Of a stretch of 64,000 nt of DNA, positions 11,041 to 21,385 are shown piece after piece. A program made the translations under genes and the position numbers. Origin of the DNA: Leptasterias polaris (lineage: Eukaryota > Echinodermata > Asteroidea > Forcipulatida > Asteriidae); contig JAZGTN010000009.1 in assembly GCA_037783415.1 (NCBI GenBank), positions 10,850,001 through 10,914,000 on the forward strand. Direction: 5' to 3'. Under the pieces are notes generated by a model, which was not told where the DNA came from, made no database searches, and was given only the letters and a program-made list of their open reading frames with translations. How positions within the stretch are numbered: the stretch's first letter is position 1; each line of letters opens with the position of its first letter.

Positions 11041-12318
11041 TTATAAGGACTCTATTTATTGGAAAATGAGTGCCTCACCAAGCTGAATTTGACCTTGTTG
11101 GAGCCCCTCCTTAAGATTTTCCAATGGAAGTGCCCTTTCCGGAATGAAAATGGCCTTGCCCCCTCAAAGATGAAATTCCACGCCTGTGTTTGGAAATATT
11201 TGGGTGTTTTGCAAAAACAAAGTTACATATATTATGTACCGATGTACATGTAGAAATATTGTTTGCATCAAGGTGCCAGACTATACCTCTTCCGGCCTTG
11301 GTATGGTTGCATTGATTTACATGGGATTACTTATTAAAACTACATACATGTATGCAGAGAATGGTGTCTGGTTTCCTTTTCCATCCAGCACAACATCAAT
11401 GTTATCGGTAACAGTAGCCGAACATGCCTATGGACACAAATGTTACACATATTTTCTTCCATCGATCCCCAAATATTTTGAACATAAGTTCTTTGAATTT
11501 TCAATTGGTTGTAGCAGCTTCGGTAAATGCTGTGACTTTGCACCTCGAGCAATTCCAGATTCATGTCAACTTTTTGGGGTCTGTCCAAAAAAACAACAAC
11601 CCAAAACATTCCTGAACATCCATGGGGCATTAGTGCCCACACTTAAAGGTTTTGCACAACATTGGCAAGATTGAAAATATAAATGCTGTCAGATTTGCAC
11701 GTTACTTAAATGGTATTAAGACGGTCATGGTGAGAAACTTCCTTCGAAATTTATTTGTTTTGAAATGCTGTTGACCACGTGACCTGTGACATCACATGTT
11801 TACAAAAGAGCCGGCGGAGCCTGGACTTCCCGGAAGGCATGATTTGTACACAGCCCAATGGAAGAACACAAAATCTTATTTTTTATGGAGATTGCATGGT
11901 CTTATTTCTATCAACTTTTAAAATAACTATTGGATATGTGGAAGTTATGTCACAATATATAAAATTTCACATGTGACCAGTGCAGTATCTTGCCTGCCAT
12001 GAAATGCTCTGGAGTGTACAATGTCTTTTCCTGAAAAACAGAAGAAGAAAAAATCATTATTTTAGGGGGGAAATGTGTGGACACCAACAATAAAATTACT
12101 TGACCAATCTGTAATTGTTTCATTAACTTGGGGTATACAATAATTTTTTTCATTTGTATGCAATCAGATTTCATCAAGTATATTTTTAAATGTATATTTT
12201 TATAATAAAACAAGAAAACAAAAAAATTAGGGAAAACACAAACAAAATAAAGATGCTGTTAAATTGTTTATGGTCGGCAGGTTTTTGAACGGTCAGACAG
12301 GTAACAGTAAACAAACCC
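11041..12318. other. Non-coding interval with fragments of TTAA elements
   Basis: Words such as TTGGCAAGATTGAAAATATAAATG and ACGGTCATGGTGAGAAAC near 11664-11740 match interior parts of the TTAA elements elsewhere. Both strands have open frames around 11186-11674, but they have no recognisable domain and overlap on opposite strands. Confidence 0.45.
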
Positions 12319-12703
12319 ATATAACGGTTAGCCTTTTGTCAAGGCCTTCGTGGCTTGAACAGCTTTGTAGAGCCGCGATCCCAAGCGACTGAAATGGGAG
12401 ACCACGCACGCGAGTGGCGAAGCCACGAGGGCCTTTTCCAACTTGTTTGCGGTTTCTTATGTGTTTGCTTATAATCTCGACTTTTGCTACCCGAAACGGT
12501 AGCAAAAGTCCAAACCAATCAGAAGTGCATAACGCACGTTTCATACTTCATGAATAATTCATTTAAAAAAACGCAAACAAGTTGGAAAAGGCCCTCGTGG
12601 CTTCGCCACTCGGCTCTCGCGCGTGGTCTCTCGTTCCAGTCGCTCGACTGTTAACAAAGCTGTCCAAGCCACGATGGCCTTGACAAAAGGCTATGTAACG
12701 GTT
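12319..12703. mobile_element. Foldback (MULE-like) element with 11-bp target duplication
   Basis: Long inverted arms of about 130 bp start AGCCTTTTGTCAAGGCC at 12330 and end at 12692 with GGCCTTGACAAAAGGCT. They include a CCACGAGGGCCTTTTCC block and a central stretch of about 115 bp with its own small palindrome. Flanks are ATATAACGGTT (12319-12329) and ATGTAACGGTT (12693-12703), an 11-bp direct repeat with one mismatch. Long arms plus a 9-11-bp duplication are typical of Mutator-like elements. No transposase is present. Confidence 0.75.
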
Positions 12704-13624
12704 AGCCCTCACCAATGTTGTCACCCTCACCAATGTTGTCCACATGCTTTAATCTTTTAAAAGGAAATTCTTTAAAATTGCTAGACTGTGTCTCATCAAA
12801 AAGCCCTAACTCCCACCAAACATTACCTGAAATGTTGTCACTTTCGTTAAATACAACTTTTCCAGTTTTCACTCTTGTCACTATTTGCCCTCAACACTCC
12901 ACACAATGTTGTCAGCCAGAGTTTCCCTGAAGTCTCAACCCATAAAACTGGACATGACAAGTACGCCTTGTATGCGGTGACAGTAATCCTGTTGCTGCAG
13001 GCCCAGGCAGATGGCTTGATTAAATGTTATTTATTCTCGTAACACAACCCTCTTTTAAACCAAACTTCTAAAGAAGAAGAAAAAGGAAAAAAATCACAGA
13101 ATCTTCCAAATTGTTGGTGTCAGATAAGGATCAGGAAAATTACTTTGACGTTGGAAGATTGATGTTAGTTTTGAAGCCAGAAGGCAGTTTGAATTTGGTT
13201 CTTTGGAAAGGTATGTCAAATTTCTGATCGGGTTTTTTCAAATGATTTGTTCGATGCCAAAACAGATTAAACTTTCCTGATGTAGAAAAAATACAAGGGT
13301 AACTTGTGAAAGAGGGGTTTATAGGTCAAATTCGTTTTTTGATGCACTCAGTTTCCACTTCTTTTTATAAGTGGGGCAAAAAACAACAACTTTCTAACCT
13401 CAAGTATAATGTGTAAAATGTAAAAATTATCCAAATTGGTGGGAAACAAAATGTGTTGTACATTTCGATGCTTGTTCTTACACAGTCATGTATACTCCTG
13501 CTTTGATGAGATGTAGACTAGAACAAAGCGCCATTCCAGCAGCTTTATTCCACATACTGCATCTCTTAGGAACTCCTTGCCTGGTGCTTGTTTCCCTCTA
13601 TCCTACAATCTAGACTGTTTTAAA

Positions 13625-14003
13625 GGCACTGAACACTATTGGTAATTACTCAAAATAATTGTTAGCATAAAAACTTACTTGGTAACAAGCAACGGAGAGC
13701 TGTTGATAGTATAAAACATTGTGAGAAACGACTCCCTCTGAAGTAACGTAGTTTTTGAGAAAGAGGTAATTTCTCACTGAAATAATAAAAGACTTCTGGC
13801 CAGAAGCCTTTTATTCCATCTGAAAGCACACTAATTTGTACAACAAGGGTGTTTTTTCTTTCATTATTTTCTTGCAACTTCGATGACCAATTGAGCCCAA
13901 ATTTTCACAGGTTTGTTATTTTATGCATACATGTATGTTCATTGTTGGGATACACCAAGTGAGAATACTGGTCTTTGACAATTACCAAAGGTTTCCAGTG
14001 CCT
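13625..14003. mobile_element. TTAA element (Kolobok/T2-like MITE), subfamily CTTCTGGCCAGAAG
   Basis: It lies between TTAA at 13621-13624 and TTAA at 14004-14007. Its ends are AGGCACTGAACAC and the complement of CAGTGCCT, followed inside by TTGGTAATTAC and ATTACCAAAG. Near its centre (13784-13815) is a 32-bp palindrome around CTTCTGGCCAGAAG with one mismatched pair. Ends of the form TTAA-AGG with a TTAA duplication resemble the Kolobok superfamily (Xenopus T2 type). It is non-autonomous. A closely related copy in the opposite orientation is at 34634-35001. Confidence 0.75.
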
Positions 14004-14007
14004 TTAA

Positions 14008-14362
14008 AGGCCCTGTACACTATTGGTAAGATCGAAAAACACAAATGTTCACAGATTCACACATAACTTACATGATTTAAAGTAAGTAATGGTAGAAAGG
14101 GTTCCTTAAAATATTTCTGCCTAAAATGCTATCGTTTCTGAGAAATGAGTAAAACAATAGTTTTTATCGCGCGCGATAATAAACTCGATGTTTGAAAAAC
14201 AGAAAACACATAAGGTCTCTTTTCACTATTTTCTCGTGACCTCGATGACCAATTGAGCTCAAATTTTCACAGGTTTGTTATTTCATGTATGTGGTTGATT
14301 ACACAAAACATGTACACTGTCTGTGATTATTTTGTCAGCTCTGCCAATCCTGTATAATACCT
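14008..14362. mobile_element. TTAA element, subfamily TTATCGCGCGCGATAA
   Basis: It shares the TTAA at 14004-14007 with the preceding element and ends at TTAA 14363-14366. The left end is AGGCCCTGTACAC-TATTGGTAAG. The centre carries a perfect 16-bp palindrome, TTATCGCGCGCGATAA, at 14164-14179. Flanking blocks such as CACAAATGTTCACAGATT and CAATTGAGCTCAAATTTTC recur in other members. The right end is more decayed. Confidence 0.7.
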
Positions 14363-14440
14363 TTAAGAGGAATATCGATTCCTACCTTTAGCTTCTGCAA
14401 ATTATTTTCATCTTAAATGTTTTCTTCTTGTAGCCCCTTA

Positions 14441-15904
14441 CCAATACTGTCTTTTAGGCTTTTAAAGTGACTTTTAGCTTTTTGTGCATTTTACTTTGCA
14501 TACGAGATTAGTACAGTTTGTTTGTTTGTTGTTTGGTTTTTGTGTACATCATTTTCCGCCAAAATCTGATGCCATAAGCTTGTCATATGGAATCAATCTA
14601 GAACTTCATATTCAAGTGCGTAGGTAAATTGTGTTTGGTTATTTCTTGAATACCAAAAAAAAAATAATAATGTCATCTGAATCCCAACTGCTGCACATTG
14701 GGCATTACATGTATTAGAGCTGCCAACCCGCCCTGATTCTGCAAAAAGGTTCCCTGAAAATCAACCAACCTTTCCACGTTCTGATGAACAAACTTGACAA
14801 TCTCCCTGTTTATGGAAACTTGTTCCCTATTATGTTTAGTGTAATTTTAAATATCGCCCTGATTGTTGTACGAAATCTCCCCGATTGCAAGATGCAAAGG
14901 TTACCAGCTCTCCATTAAAAAACCCGGGACTTTCGGTCGTTTCTTTTGTTCGTTAAATCCATGTACGTTAAATACTTGGCACGTCGCCAACAGAACATAC
15001 CGAATTATGTTCAGACGTAAGATAAGAATGGAAGGAAAAATGTGTAGAATGTTTTGCTCATGATTTTAAAAAAAAATGTTTGTAAAATAGAAAGAAAATA
15101 AAATGGGGGGGGGGGGGGGAGGTAGTGCTCAAAGTATGCCAAGTTTGCGTGGAGATTGACGATGGCAATTTACCCAGATCTGGGGCAAAAGGTAAAGACC
15201 CTATTATGAATGTACATGTGCGTAATCTACAAGGCATTAAATTGAGGTCGTGAAAGGGCAGTGTAGATTTTTGACCCGCAGTGGATTTAAAGTCGGCCAA
15301 GAGGAATTAATTTGAGTGAAATTCTTGGGTGTGAACGGTTAAAGGGTATCGAAGCTAGTCAGGAAAACTATCAACTAATAATAATCCCTGTGAAGATTTT
15401 GCTTGTAATTTAAATATCTTTCGTTTGAATTCCACGGTGTATTTCCATGCTTTTATTCAGAACTATCATTATTAATTTAAAAACAAGCAATCAAAAGTGA
15501 TTTTTTGTTTTGTTTTACAAATATTGGTGAAGTCTGAAAATAATAGCAAATTGAAATGTGGTTTTTAATTTTAAAAAGAAGGGGAGAAAAATCAGTATTT
15601 TCTTTTAGAGTCTTTTTAATGGAAAGTTGCTTGCAGAAATAAAACAAAACATGGTTTTTTTTCCAGCAATAAAATGGCTTCTTTTAATTTAAAGAAGTAA
15701 TTTTATGCTCTAGAGTGCTTTAGGGTGCATGCTCTACATGTAGGTCGCTAAAAACAGTTTTACAAAACAAATGGCAGTGGGTAGAAGCAAAGCGCTACAA
15801 CTGATGGACAAATTGAAGTAAAGGAAGATATCTGAATTAACAAGCAGGAAGCAAACAATTAATATTTACATTAAACCTGTAGTAGAAAGAGGATAAAATA
15901 AATA
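14441..15904. other. Non-coding interval, low-complexity tracts only
   Basis: It contains a poly-G run near 15104-15120 and AT-rich, T-rich stretches to 15680. No exon or transposon end was recognised. Confidence 0.45.
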
Positions 15905-16192
15905 ACTGAAGACAGTGTGGGTTCGAGTCCCAGTCATGGCACTTTGTGTCCTTGAGCAAGATGCTGTACCATAATTGCTCTGAAGTCTTTGGTCCCATGT
16001 ACTAGGATTGTTAGTGCACATTAAAGAACCCAGAACACATGTCATGGAAGAGTAGGGGGCTAACCCGGGTGTTTCTGGTTCACGTAGCAAGCACCCTTTG
16101 TTTACAGGTTTCCTCAGGCTTGCGAGCTACAGTGATTATTAAGTTCACTTATGAGGCATCCTCGGTTTCATTACCAGAAATATACGATAGTA
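15905..16192 (+). repeat. SINE family B variant (head fragment plus body)
   Basis: GGGTTCGAGTCCCAGTCATGG (box B-like) is followed by GTGTCCTTGAGCAAGATGC, AAAGAACCCAGAACAC, TGGTTCACGTAGCAAGC, GGTTTCCTCAGGCTTGC and ATTACCAGAAATA. This copy links the tRNA-like head to the body seen alone at 600-732, 51778-51945 and 61605-61770. Box A is missing. Confidence 0.65.
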
Positions 16193-16831
16193 ATTACCAT
16201 CTTCAGTTTTGTGCCTCCCCAAATCATTCAAAATCCAGAATTCTCCACATTGTTGTACTCACTGATCGAGTTCAGAATTATTTCCACCTCATTTAATCAC
16301 ATCAAAATGGAAAGTCGTAAAAATAAAAAAATAAACAGAAAAACAAAACTGTCACTGACCACAATCAATTTCCCTGAATCATTTTCCATTATTCTAACAT
16401 TTTGTCCAAGCCTGAGTTTCTTAATTATACTCAGCCAGATCTTGTTACACGCAAATAACTCCCTGGGACATTTTTCTCCACATAATTCCCTTGCAAAATA
16501 CCATCACCCCCACACACCTTGACCTCCTTGTCATCCCCGCAAACATCAATCAATCGACCCGGTATCATTTACTGGGCTCTTACTTTTTTAATTGAGAAAT
16601 ATGTAAGGCAGAACAAGTGAAGGATTTAGATGGACTCTACCATTGTGTGGAAAGGGGGGTTAACTTTTGGTCACTACCATTATTTGGATTGGGTATTTTT
16701 TTAAACACAAAACAGATTGTGTTTCGATTTAAAGTAAAGATTTTTCAAATTTTCTAAAACCCTTTATCCAGATCATTACTCTGACAGTTTAATAGGAAAG
16801 GATTACATTTGCTCGAAAAGTCATCTTTTGT

Positions 16832-17170
16832 GGTGTGTCGTAGCCGAGCAGTCTACTAGCGCACCAGACTTAATCTCTAGTTTTCTGATCAGCAGAATGT
16901 GTGGGTTCGAGTTCCGGTTTTGGCACTTTTTGCAAGACTTAACTTAACTTCGTCCTTCGGATGGGACAAGAAGCTGTAGGTACCGTGCATTGTGTAAAGC
17001 ACGTAAAAGAACCCAGTACACTTTATCGCTAGGAGAAGGGGTTAGTCCTGGTGTTTTCTGATATGGTCGGCTGCAGATTTTAGATTGTACTACGGCTCCT
17101 TGTAAACTGTTAGATGGTGCTATGTAATTAACAGATATTATCATTCTAACATAGCTCCATAAACTTCGGA
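16832..17170 (+). repeat. tRNA-derived SINE, family B
   Basis: The tRNA-like head GTGTCGTAGCCGAGCAGTC ... GGGTTCGAGTTCC resembles a long-variable-arm tRNA of Leu/Ser type. It is followed by CAAGACTTAACTTAAC, CCTTCGGATGGGAC, GTGCATTGTGTAAAGCACG and AAAAGAACCCAGTACACTT. It ends within a CTTGTAAACTGTTAGATGG block. Another family B copy abuts it. Confidence 0.75.
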
Positions 17171-17520
17171 TGGGATGTGAAGCTGTAGGTACTGTGCGTT
17201 GTGTAATGAAGGTAAAAGAACCCAGTAACACTTTATCGCGAAGAGAAGGGGTTCACCCATTGTTTTTTAGGGGCATAGTTGTCAGCAGATTGCCCTGCGC
17301 TGCAATGGAAACCCTTACAAGGTGCTTTATTAATGGTCTACTTTCATACATGTACTCCCCAGTACTCCCTTCATACTCCCTTCATATGTATACTCCCCAG
17401 GGAGCTGGGAAAGATTAAAGGAATATTATTGGCCCAATGACCAGGGCACTAATGTAAAGCGCATTGAGACGTTATTGTGAAATGCGCTATATAAGAACTG
17501 GTTATTATTATTATTATGTA
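17171..17520 (+). repeat. SINE family B, second copy in tandem
   Basis: It restarts at TCGGATGGGATGTGAAGC, repeats the AAAAGAACCCAGTAACACTT block, and continues to the full 3' end GGCCCAATGACCAGGGCAC ... GCGCTATATAAGAACTGG followed by a TTA repeat. The same 3' end occurs at about 58090-58200. The tRNA-like head is absent, as in a dimer or a recombined insertion. Confidence 0.7.
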
Positions 17521-17660
17521 CAGTCATTAAACAAGATCGCTAGGACTGGCCAAATTACCTCTTTATAACAGGACAATCTTAGGACAGCAAAACAAAGAAA
17601 CAAACAGAAGAAATGAGATTCAGGACTTCAGAATGTTCTCTTTTTTAAGAAGAACCTCTT

Positions 17661-17890
17661 TATAGATAGGTTGCAATATGACGTAAGTCGGCCATCTTTA
17701 CGGGCAATTTGGAACACACAGTCATGCGTTACGCGTGAGAACGGCGTGCAGCACGCGCACATTTCACAAAACTCATTGCATGATTGGTTAGTGAATGACG
17801 CGGCTGCGTTAATAATTTGAGCGCTTGACGCGCCTGCAAGCCAAAATGCGATTTGCCTGTGAAGATGGCGTCTACTGGGAACTATCTATA
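17661..17890. mobile_element. TA-flanked MITE carrying CRE- and YY1-like motifs
   Basis: It starts TATAGATAGGTTGCAATATG and ends GGGAACTATCTATA. Subterminal inverted repeats are GGCCATCTTTACGGGCAA on the left and its partner TTGCCTGTGAAGATGGC on the right. It contains TGACGTAA (CRE-like) and GCCATCTT (YY1-like). Two further copies at 20735-20964 and 21029-21259 are inverted relative to each other. Copies are very similar, so amplification was recent. Confidence 0.75.
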
Positions 17891-18419
17891 ATTACATTAC
17901 ATGTAGTACAAATACATGTAATCAAAAAGAAATAATTCATGTGTCCTAGACATAATAAGCACTTTGAGTTGCCTGTTGACAATGCGCTTCATAAAACTGA
18001 AAATTTCCATTATTTCTAAGTGGTCAGATGATTTAATGCTTCAAGAAGCCTTGAGCTATAAAAAGTGTCATTTCATTTGCTATTGAGTTTAATAAAACAT
18101 CAAGTTTATTTTCTTTAGAGTAGAATTTCCTTATCCACCTCTGTCTCCATTTCAAGATAGAAATCAATGGGTCACCCTAAACCCAGATGTGAGTCAGAAG
18201 TCTATCACTAGAGAAAAGCACTCTTAAAATACCCCAACAAACAAAATGTGACTCTGTCAACCCCACTGGAGTCTCAACAGCCACTGCCAACAACTAAAAA
18301 TGAAAGCCCTCCACCCCCCCTAAACATGTCCAAGGATTTCAATTTTGTAGGAGCGGCATTTTCCAAAATGCCATCATAGCGAGTTCCCCTGGGGTGTTGG
18401 GGGGATAAAGTGAACTCCA

Positions 18420-18636
18420 CTTTCTCTTCTTGCTGCGTGGAAGCGGAACGCGGCAGTCACAGCAGCCCTGCCGAGTCGGAGTTGATACTGTGGTTATATT
18501 TTCAATTAAGGAGTTTGCGGAGCAGTGATTGGATTTAGGCGTGGAAGGTTTTTTTTCTTTTCTGTTCCTTCTTTTTACCCTGTCCTCTACTGGGTCTGTC
18601 TTGTGGTGGTGGTGGTGGTACTACTACCGCTCCAAG
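18420..18636 (+). other. Candidate 5' untranslated exon / promoter-proximal region
   Basis: A locally GC-richer stretch (GTGGAAGCGGAACGCGGCAG, GCCCTGCCGAGTCGGAG) is followed by a pyrimidine-rich tract and a GGT repeat (18602-18620). It ends at a strong donor, CCAAG|GTGAGT, at 18637. This would suit a first untranslated exon splicing to the acceptor at 48771. There is no TATA box and no transcript evidence, and a chance donor is equally possible. Confidence 0.25.
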
Positions 18637-19275
18637 GTGAGTCAACATGGACCTTCTTCTGGTTGTGATCACCAAGACCAAACTTACTCTTGACAGCCAG
18701 ATGATTTAGAGCTGCAAGGCATAGCGGTTTAAACCAACATAACCACTTCTTTTTAGAGTTGTCTAATAGAATTATTTCAGCGGCCATTTTGGTCTTGCAC
18801 CCCCCCCCCCCCCTGTATGGCCAAAGGGGATATGATAAGAAAAATTGCAAGTTAAATTCTGAGTTTTGATTCGAGGAAGATCAGTTTCACTTTGAGGTAC
18901 TAAGTCGACAGCAGGGCGTTTTAACTGCCTGTACAGTACATCAGAACAAGTTCATGTTCTTTGTAAATTAATTTGAAACCAGTGATTGGTTCAACCAGTC
19001 TACCATGAACTTAAAAATTCCGGATCAAAGTTGTCGTCATGTTTGCAAAGTGTTTGTAATGTCAGCACGAACAATGATAACATCACAGAGTTAATAAGAA
19101 AACATCACTTCTTGGCTGTGATTTTTCGAGTGAGATTTTACACTGTTTCTTTCGATCTGACTCCATCTTGAGGAAAGACTACACATGCGTCTGGGGTCTG
19201 CACTTCTTGAATACAAAGTTCTTAAGAGAGGAAACCAAATCACCTGGATGTTCTCTAGTCTTGTTATCATCAGAA

Positions 19276-19343
19276 CAGCTTCATTTTGTGACTTAAACAT
19301 TTCTGCGGTCAGCTTCATTTTGTGACTTAAACATTTCTGCGGT
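19276..19343. repeat. 34-bp exact duplication
   Basis: Two adjacent copies of a 34-bp unit that begins CAGCTTCATTTTGTGACTTA, at 19276 and 19310. It is a simple recent tandem duplication. Confidence 0.85.
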
Positions 19344-19899
19344 TTGGATTTTGTTTGATCACCAAAGCTCATTGTCTTCCTTGTTGTTCTGAAAGCTAAG
19401 TGGACCTTTCTACATCAAATTTTCTCAGGAGAATGTTTTATGATTCTAAACGATGCGGCAGACTTAATTGAAACCTTTTTGTAACTGGAGTACTCCTCGT
19501 TGAACACTGGTCTTCAGGTTAAACAGTTCTGATCTTGTGAACAGTAGTTTCCACCTTTCAAATGAGTTCAACCCTAACTCTGCTGCTGAACTAGATTGGT
19601 AAGTGTGAATTTTATTACCAATTCATGTCGGTATTCTGAAAAACTCCATTCCCACCCATGATAGTTTTTTCCAGAACTTTTTGGAGCTTCTTGAGTAATT
19701 GTTTTCCTTTGAAGATATAATTGTTGCCATAGTGAAATCCTGACCTGAGAAAGGAAGTACAACGAATGTTTTCTTAAGTGGTGTTTGAAGCTTTGCATGG
19801 TGTGGAAAATAAGAAAAAAATAGAAATAGTAAACTTGCTGGTACAACAACGTGTTAATCTCTTTTGGGAGGAGTGTTGGCTCTGAAAAGAGCCGGTGTG

Positions 19900-19943
19900 G
19901 TCTCAACATTTCGAACAGTATTCTCTGCTCGTCTTCAGGAGAA
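19900..19943 (-). ncRNA. Hammerhead ribozyme-like motif
   Basis: On the minus strand: TTCTC, core CTGAAGA, C, stem II GAGCAG with loop AGAATA and CTGTTC, then GAAA, TGTT and GAGAC. Stem II differs in sequence from the copy at 1967 but still pairs over six positions (one G-U). Stem I pairs over four. Confidence 0.5.
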
Positions 19944-19985
19944 GTGGGGGGGGGGAGAAATGAAAACAAAAATCCCCCCCTTTTT

Positions 19986-20029
19986 TTCTCCTGAAGATGA
20001 GCAGAGTATACTGTTTGAAACATCGAGAC
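19986..20029 (+). ncRNA. Hammerhead ribozyme-like motif
   Basis: TTCTC, core CTGAAGA (19991-19997), T, stem II GAGCAG / CTGTTT, core GAAA, CATC, then GAGAC (20025-20029). It is the inverted partner of the motif at 19900-19943, with G-U substitutions in stem II. The position corresponding to the cleavage base is C here. Confidence 0.45.
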
Positions 20030-20090
20030 CACACCGGCTCTTTTCAGAGCCAACACTCCTCCCCAAAAAGATTTACACATGGTTGTACCC

Positions 20091-20734
20091 GCAAAGTTTA
20101 CTATTTGTGACGGGCTCAACGAAAATGAGTCGCTTGTCACACAACCCACTTTCAATTACGGGGCAGTTGAGTGTTGGTAGGGTGAAACAAAAATTGAAAT
20201 AACGGTTTCTTGCCTCTTAAGGGTCTATCTTTTCATAATTCTTAAATAGAAACTTTTGTTGTTGTTGATAAACATGAATAAAAACAGTTTTTAATGACCC
20301 TTTTGTTCCTATTTTGTACTTTACAAGGCATTGTAAATGTCTCCCTTGCAAATAAGGTCATTTGTAATTAGTTTTGAAAATATTAAAATTGCATCGTCAT
20401 GTGAATACACTAATAAAACTTCCCCCCAAATTTCAAGTCTGTAGCAATTGAGGAACATTGTGGTATCTATGAACTCTAAACAAAATAATAGTATTTCTCT
20501 TTTGACATCAATATTTGATTTTTTTTTATTAAACGGGCCGTTTCTCCATGAGGGGTTATTTTCAGATATCGACATAATTTGTTTTTCAAAAGGTCATAAC
20601 TTTTGAACCAAAAATGACACAAGTGTGTAAGAGATGTCAAAATGAAGCTTGTTGTGTGCTCTTTACAGCCATGTATAAAACTCAAAAGTGAATTGTCCCC
20701 CCAAGTGACTCATTTTCACAGAGCCCGTCACATT
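20091..20734. other. Non-coding interval, nothing recognised
   Basis: AT-rich sequence. Flanking words GTGACGGGCTC (20107) and GAGCCCGTCAC (20721) form an inverted pair about 610 bp apart. They may be ends of an unrecognised element that contains this stretch. Confidence 0.35.
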
Positions 20735-21259
20735 TATAGATAGGTTGCAATATGACGTAAATCGGCCATCTTTACGGGCAATTTGGAACACACAGTCATG
20801 CGTTACGCGTGAGAACGGCGTGCAGCACGCGCACATTTCAACAAACTCATTGCGTGATTGGTTAGTGAATGACGCGGCTGCGTTAATAATTTGAGCGCTT
20901 GACGCGCCTGCAAGCCAAAATGCGATTTGCCCGTAAAGATGGCGTCTACTGGGAACTATCTATAGTTATGTTTTTAAATGTTCTCAATCCTCATAATAAG
21001 AATTGGTATGTTATGTTGTCATGTGAGAAAATAGATTGTTCCCAGTAGACGCCATCTTTACGGGCAAATCGCATTTTGGCTTGCAGGCGCGTCAAGCGCT
21101 CTAATTATTAACGCAGCCGCGTCATTCACTAACCAATCATGCAATAAGTTTGGTGAAATGTGCGCGTCCTGCACGCCGTTCAAACGCGTAACGCATGACT
21201 GTGTGTTCCAAATTGCCCGTAAAGATGGCCGACTTACGTCATACTGCAACCTATCTATA
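20735..21259. mobile_element. Inverted pair of TA-flanked CRE/YY1 MITEs
   Basis: Unit 1 (20735-20964) is in the same orientation as 17661-17890. Unit 2 (about 21029-21259) is its reverse complement. They are separated by about 64 bp, giving a 230-bp-armed hairpin. Both contain GGCCATCTTTACGGGCAA, GTTACGCGTGAGAACGGCG-type and GACGCGGCTGCGTTAAT-type blocks. CpG content is well above the surrounding DNA. Confidence 0.8.
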
Positions 21260-21385
21260 TGAGTTGGACACTCACTGTGATTAATTCATACACATGAGAG
21301 TTTACTCATATTTATTTATTTAGGTACTCGACAGGTTTCACATCATCAGCTCATTTTGTTGATCACTTTTTGAACTGTTTGTTAA

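Larger units (their letters stand above)
13497..14440 (+). mobile_element. LINE reverse-transcriptase C-terminal fragment, interrupted
   Basis: The pieces 13497-13624 and 14363-14440 align end to end with the uninterrupted copy at 63047-63300. Shared words are GAGATGTAGA, CATTCCAGCAGCTTTATTCC, GGAACTCCTTGCCTGGTGC, CTACAATCTAGACTG, AGAGGAATATCGATTCC and TTCTTGTAGCCCCTTACCAA. The encoded pattern (FIPRTASLWNSLP... then F-K) is the usual tail of non-LTR retrotransposon reverse transcriptases. The gap is filled by two TTAA elements (see following entries). Confidence 0.75.
19858..20090. mobile_element. Palindromic foldback, hammerhead-bearing family 2
   Basis: Left arm: GGAGGAGTGTTGGCTCTGAA, CGGTGTGGTCTCAACATTTC. 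The right arm is its complement, ending AGAGCCAACACTCCTCCCC near 20065. Arms of about 90 bp surround a centre of roughly 50 bp containing a poly-G run and a poly-C run. Each arm carries one hammerhead-like motif, so two units are joined by their ribozyme ends. Unlike family 1, the 3' sequence is GTTGGCTCTGAAAAGAGCC; a diverged partial relative is at 43030-43126. Confidence 0.75.

Noticed and set aside
11186..11674. 162-codon plus-strand frame
   Set aside because: No recognisable domain, an overlapping minus-strand frame of similar quality, and TTAA-element words at its 3' end.
19574..20155. 193-codon minus-strand frame
   Set aside because: It runs through a palindromic foldback with poly-G/poly-C tracts; composition and context do not suggest coding.
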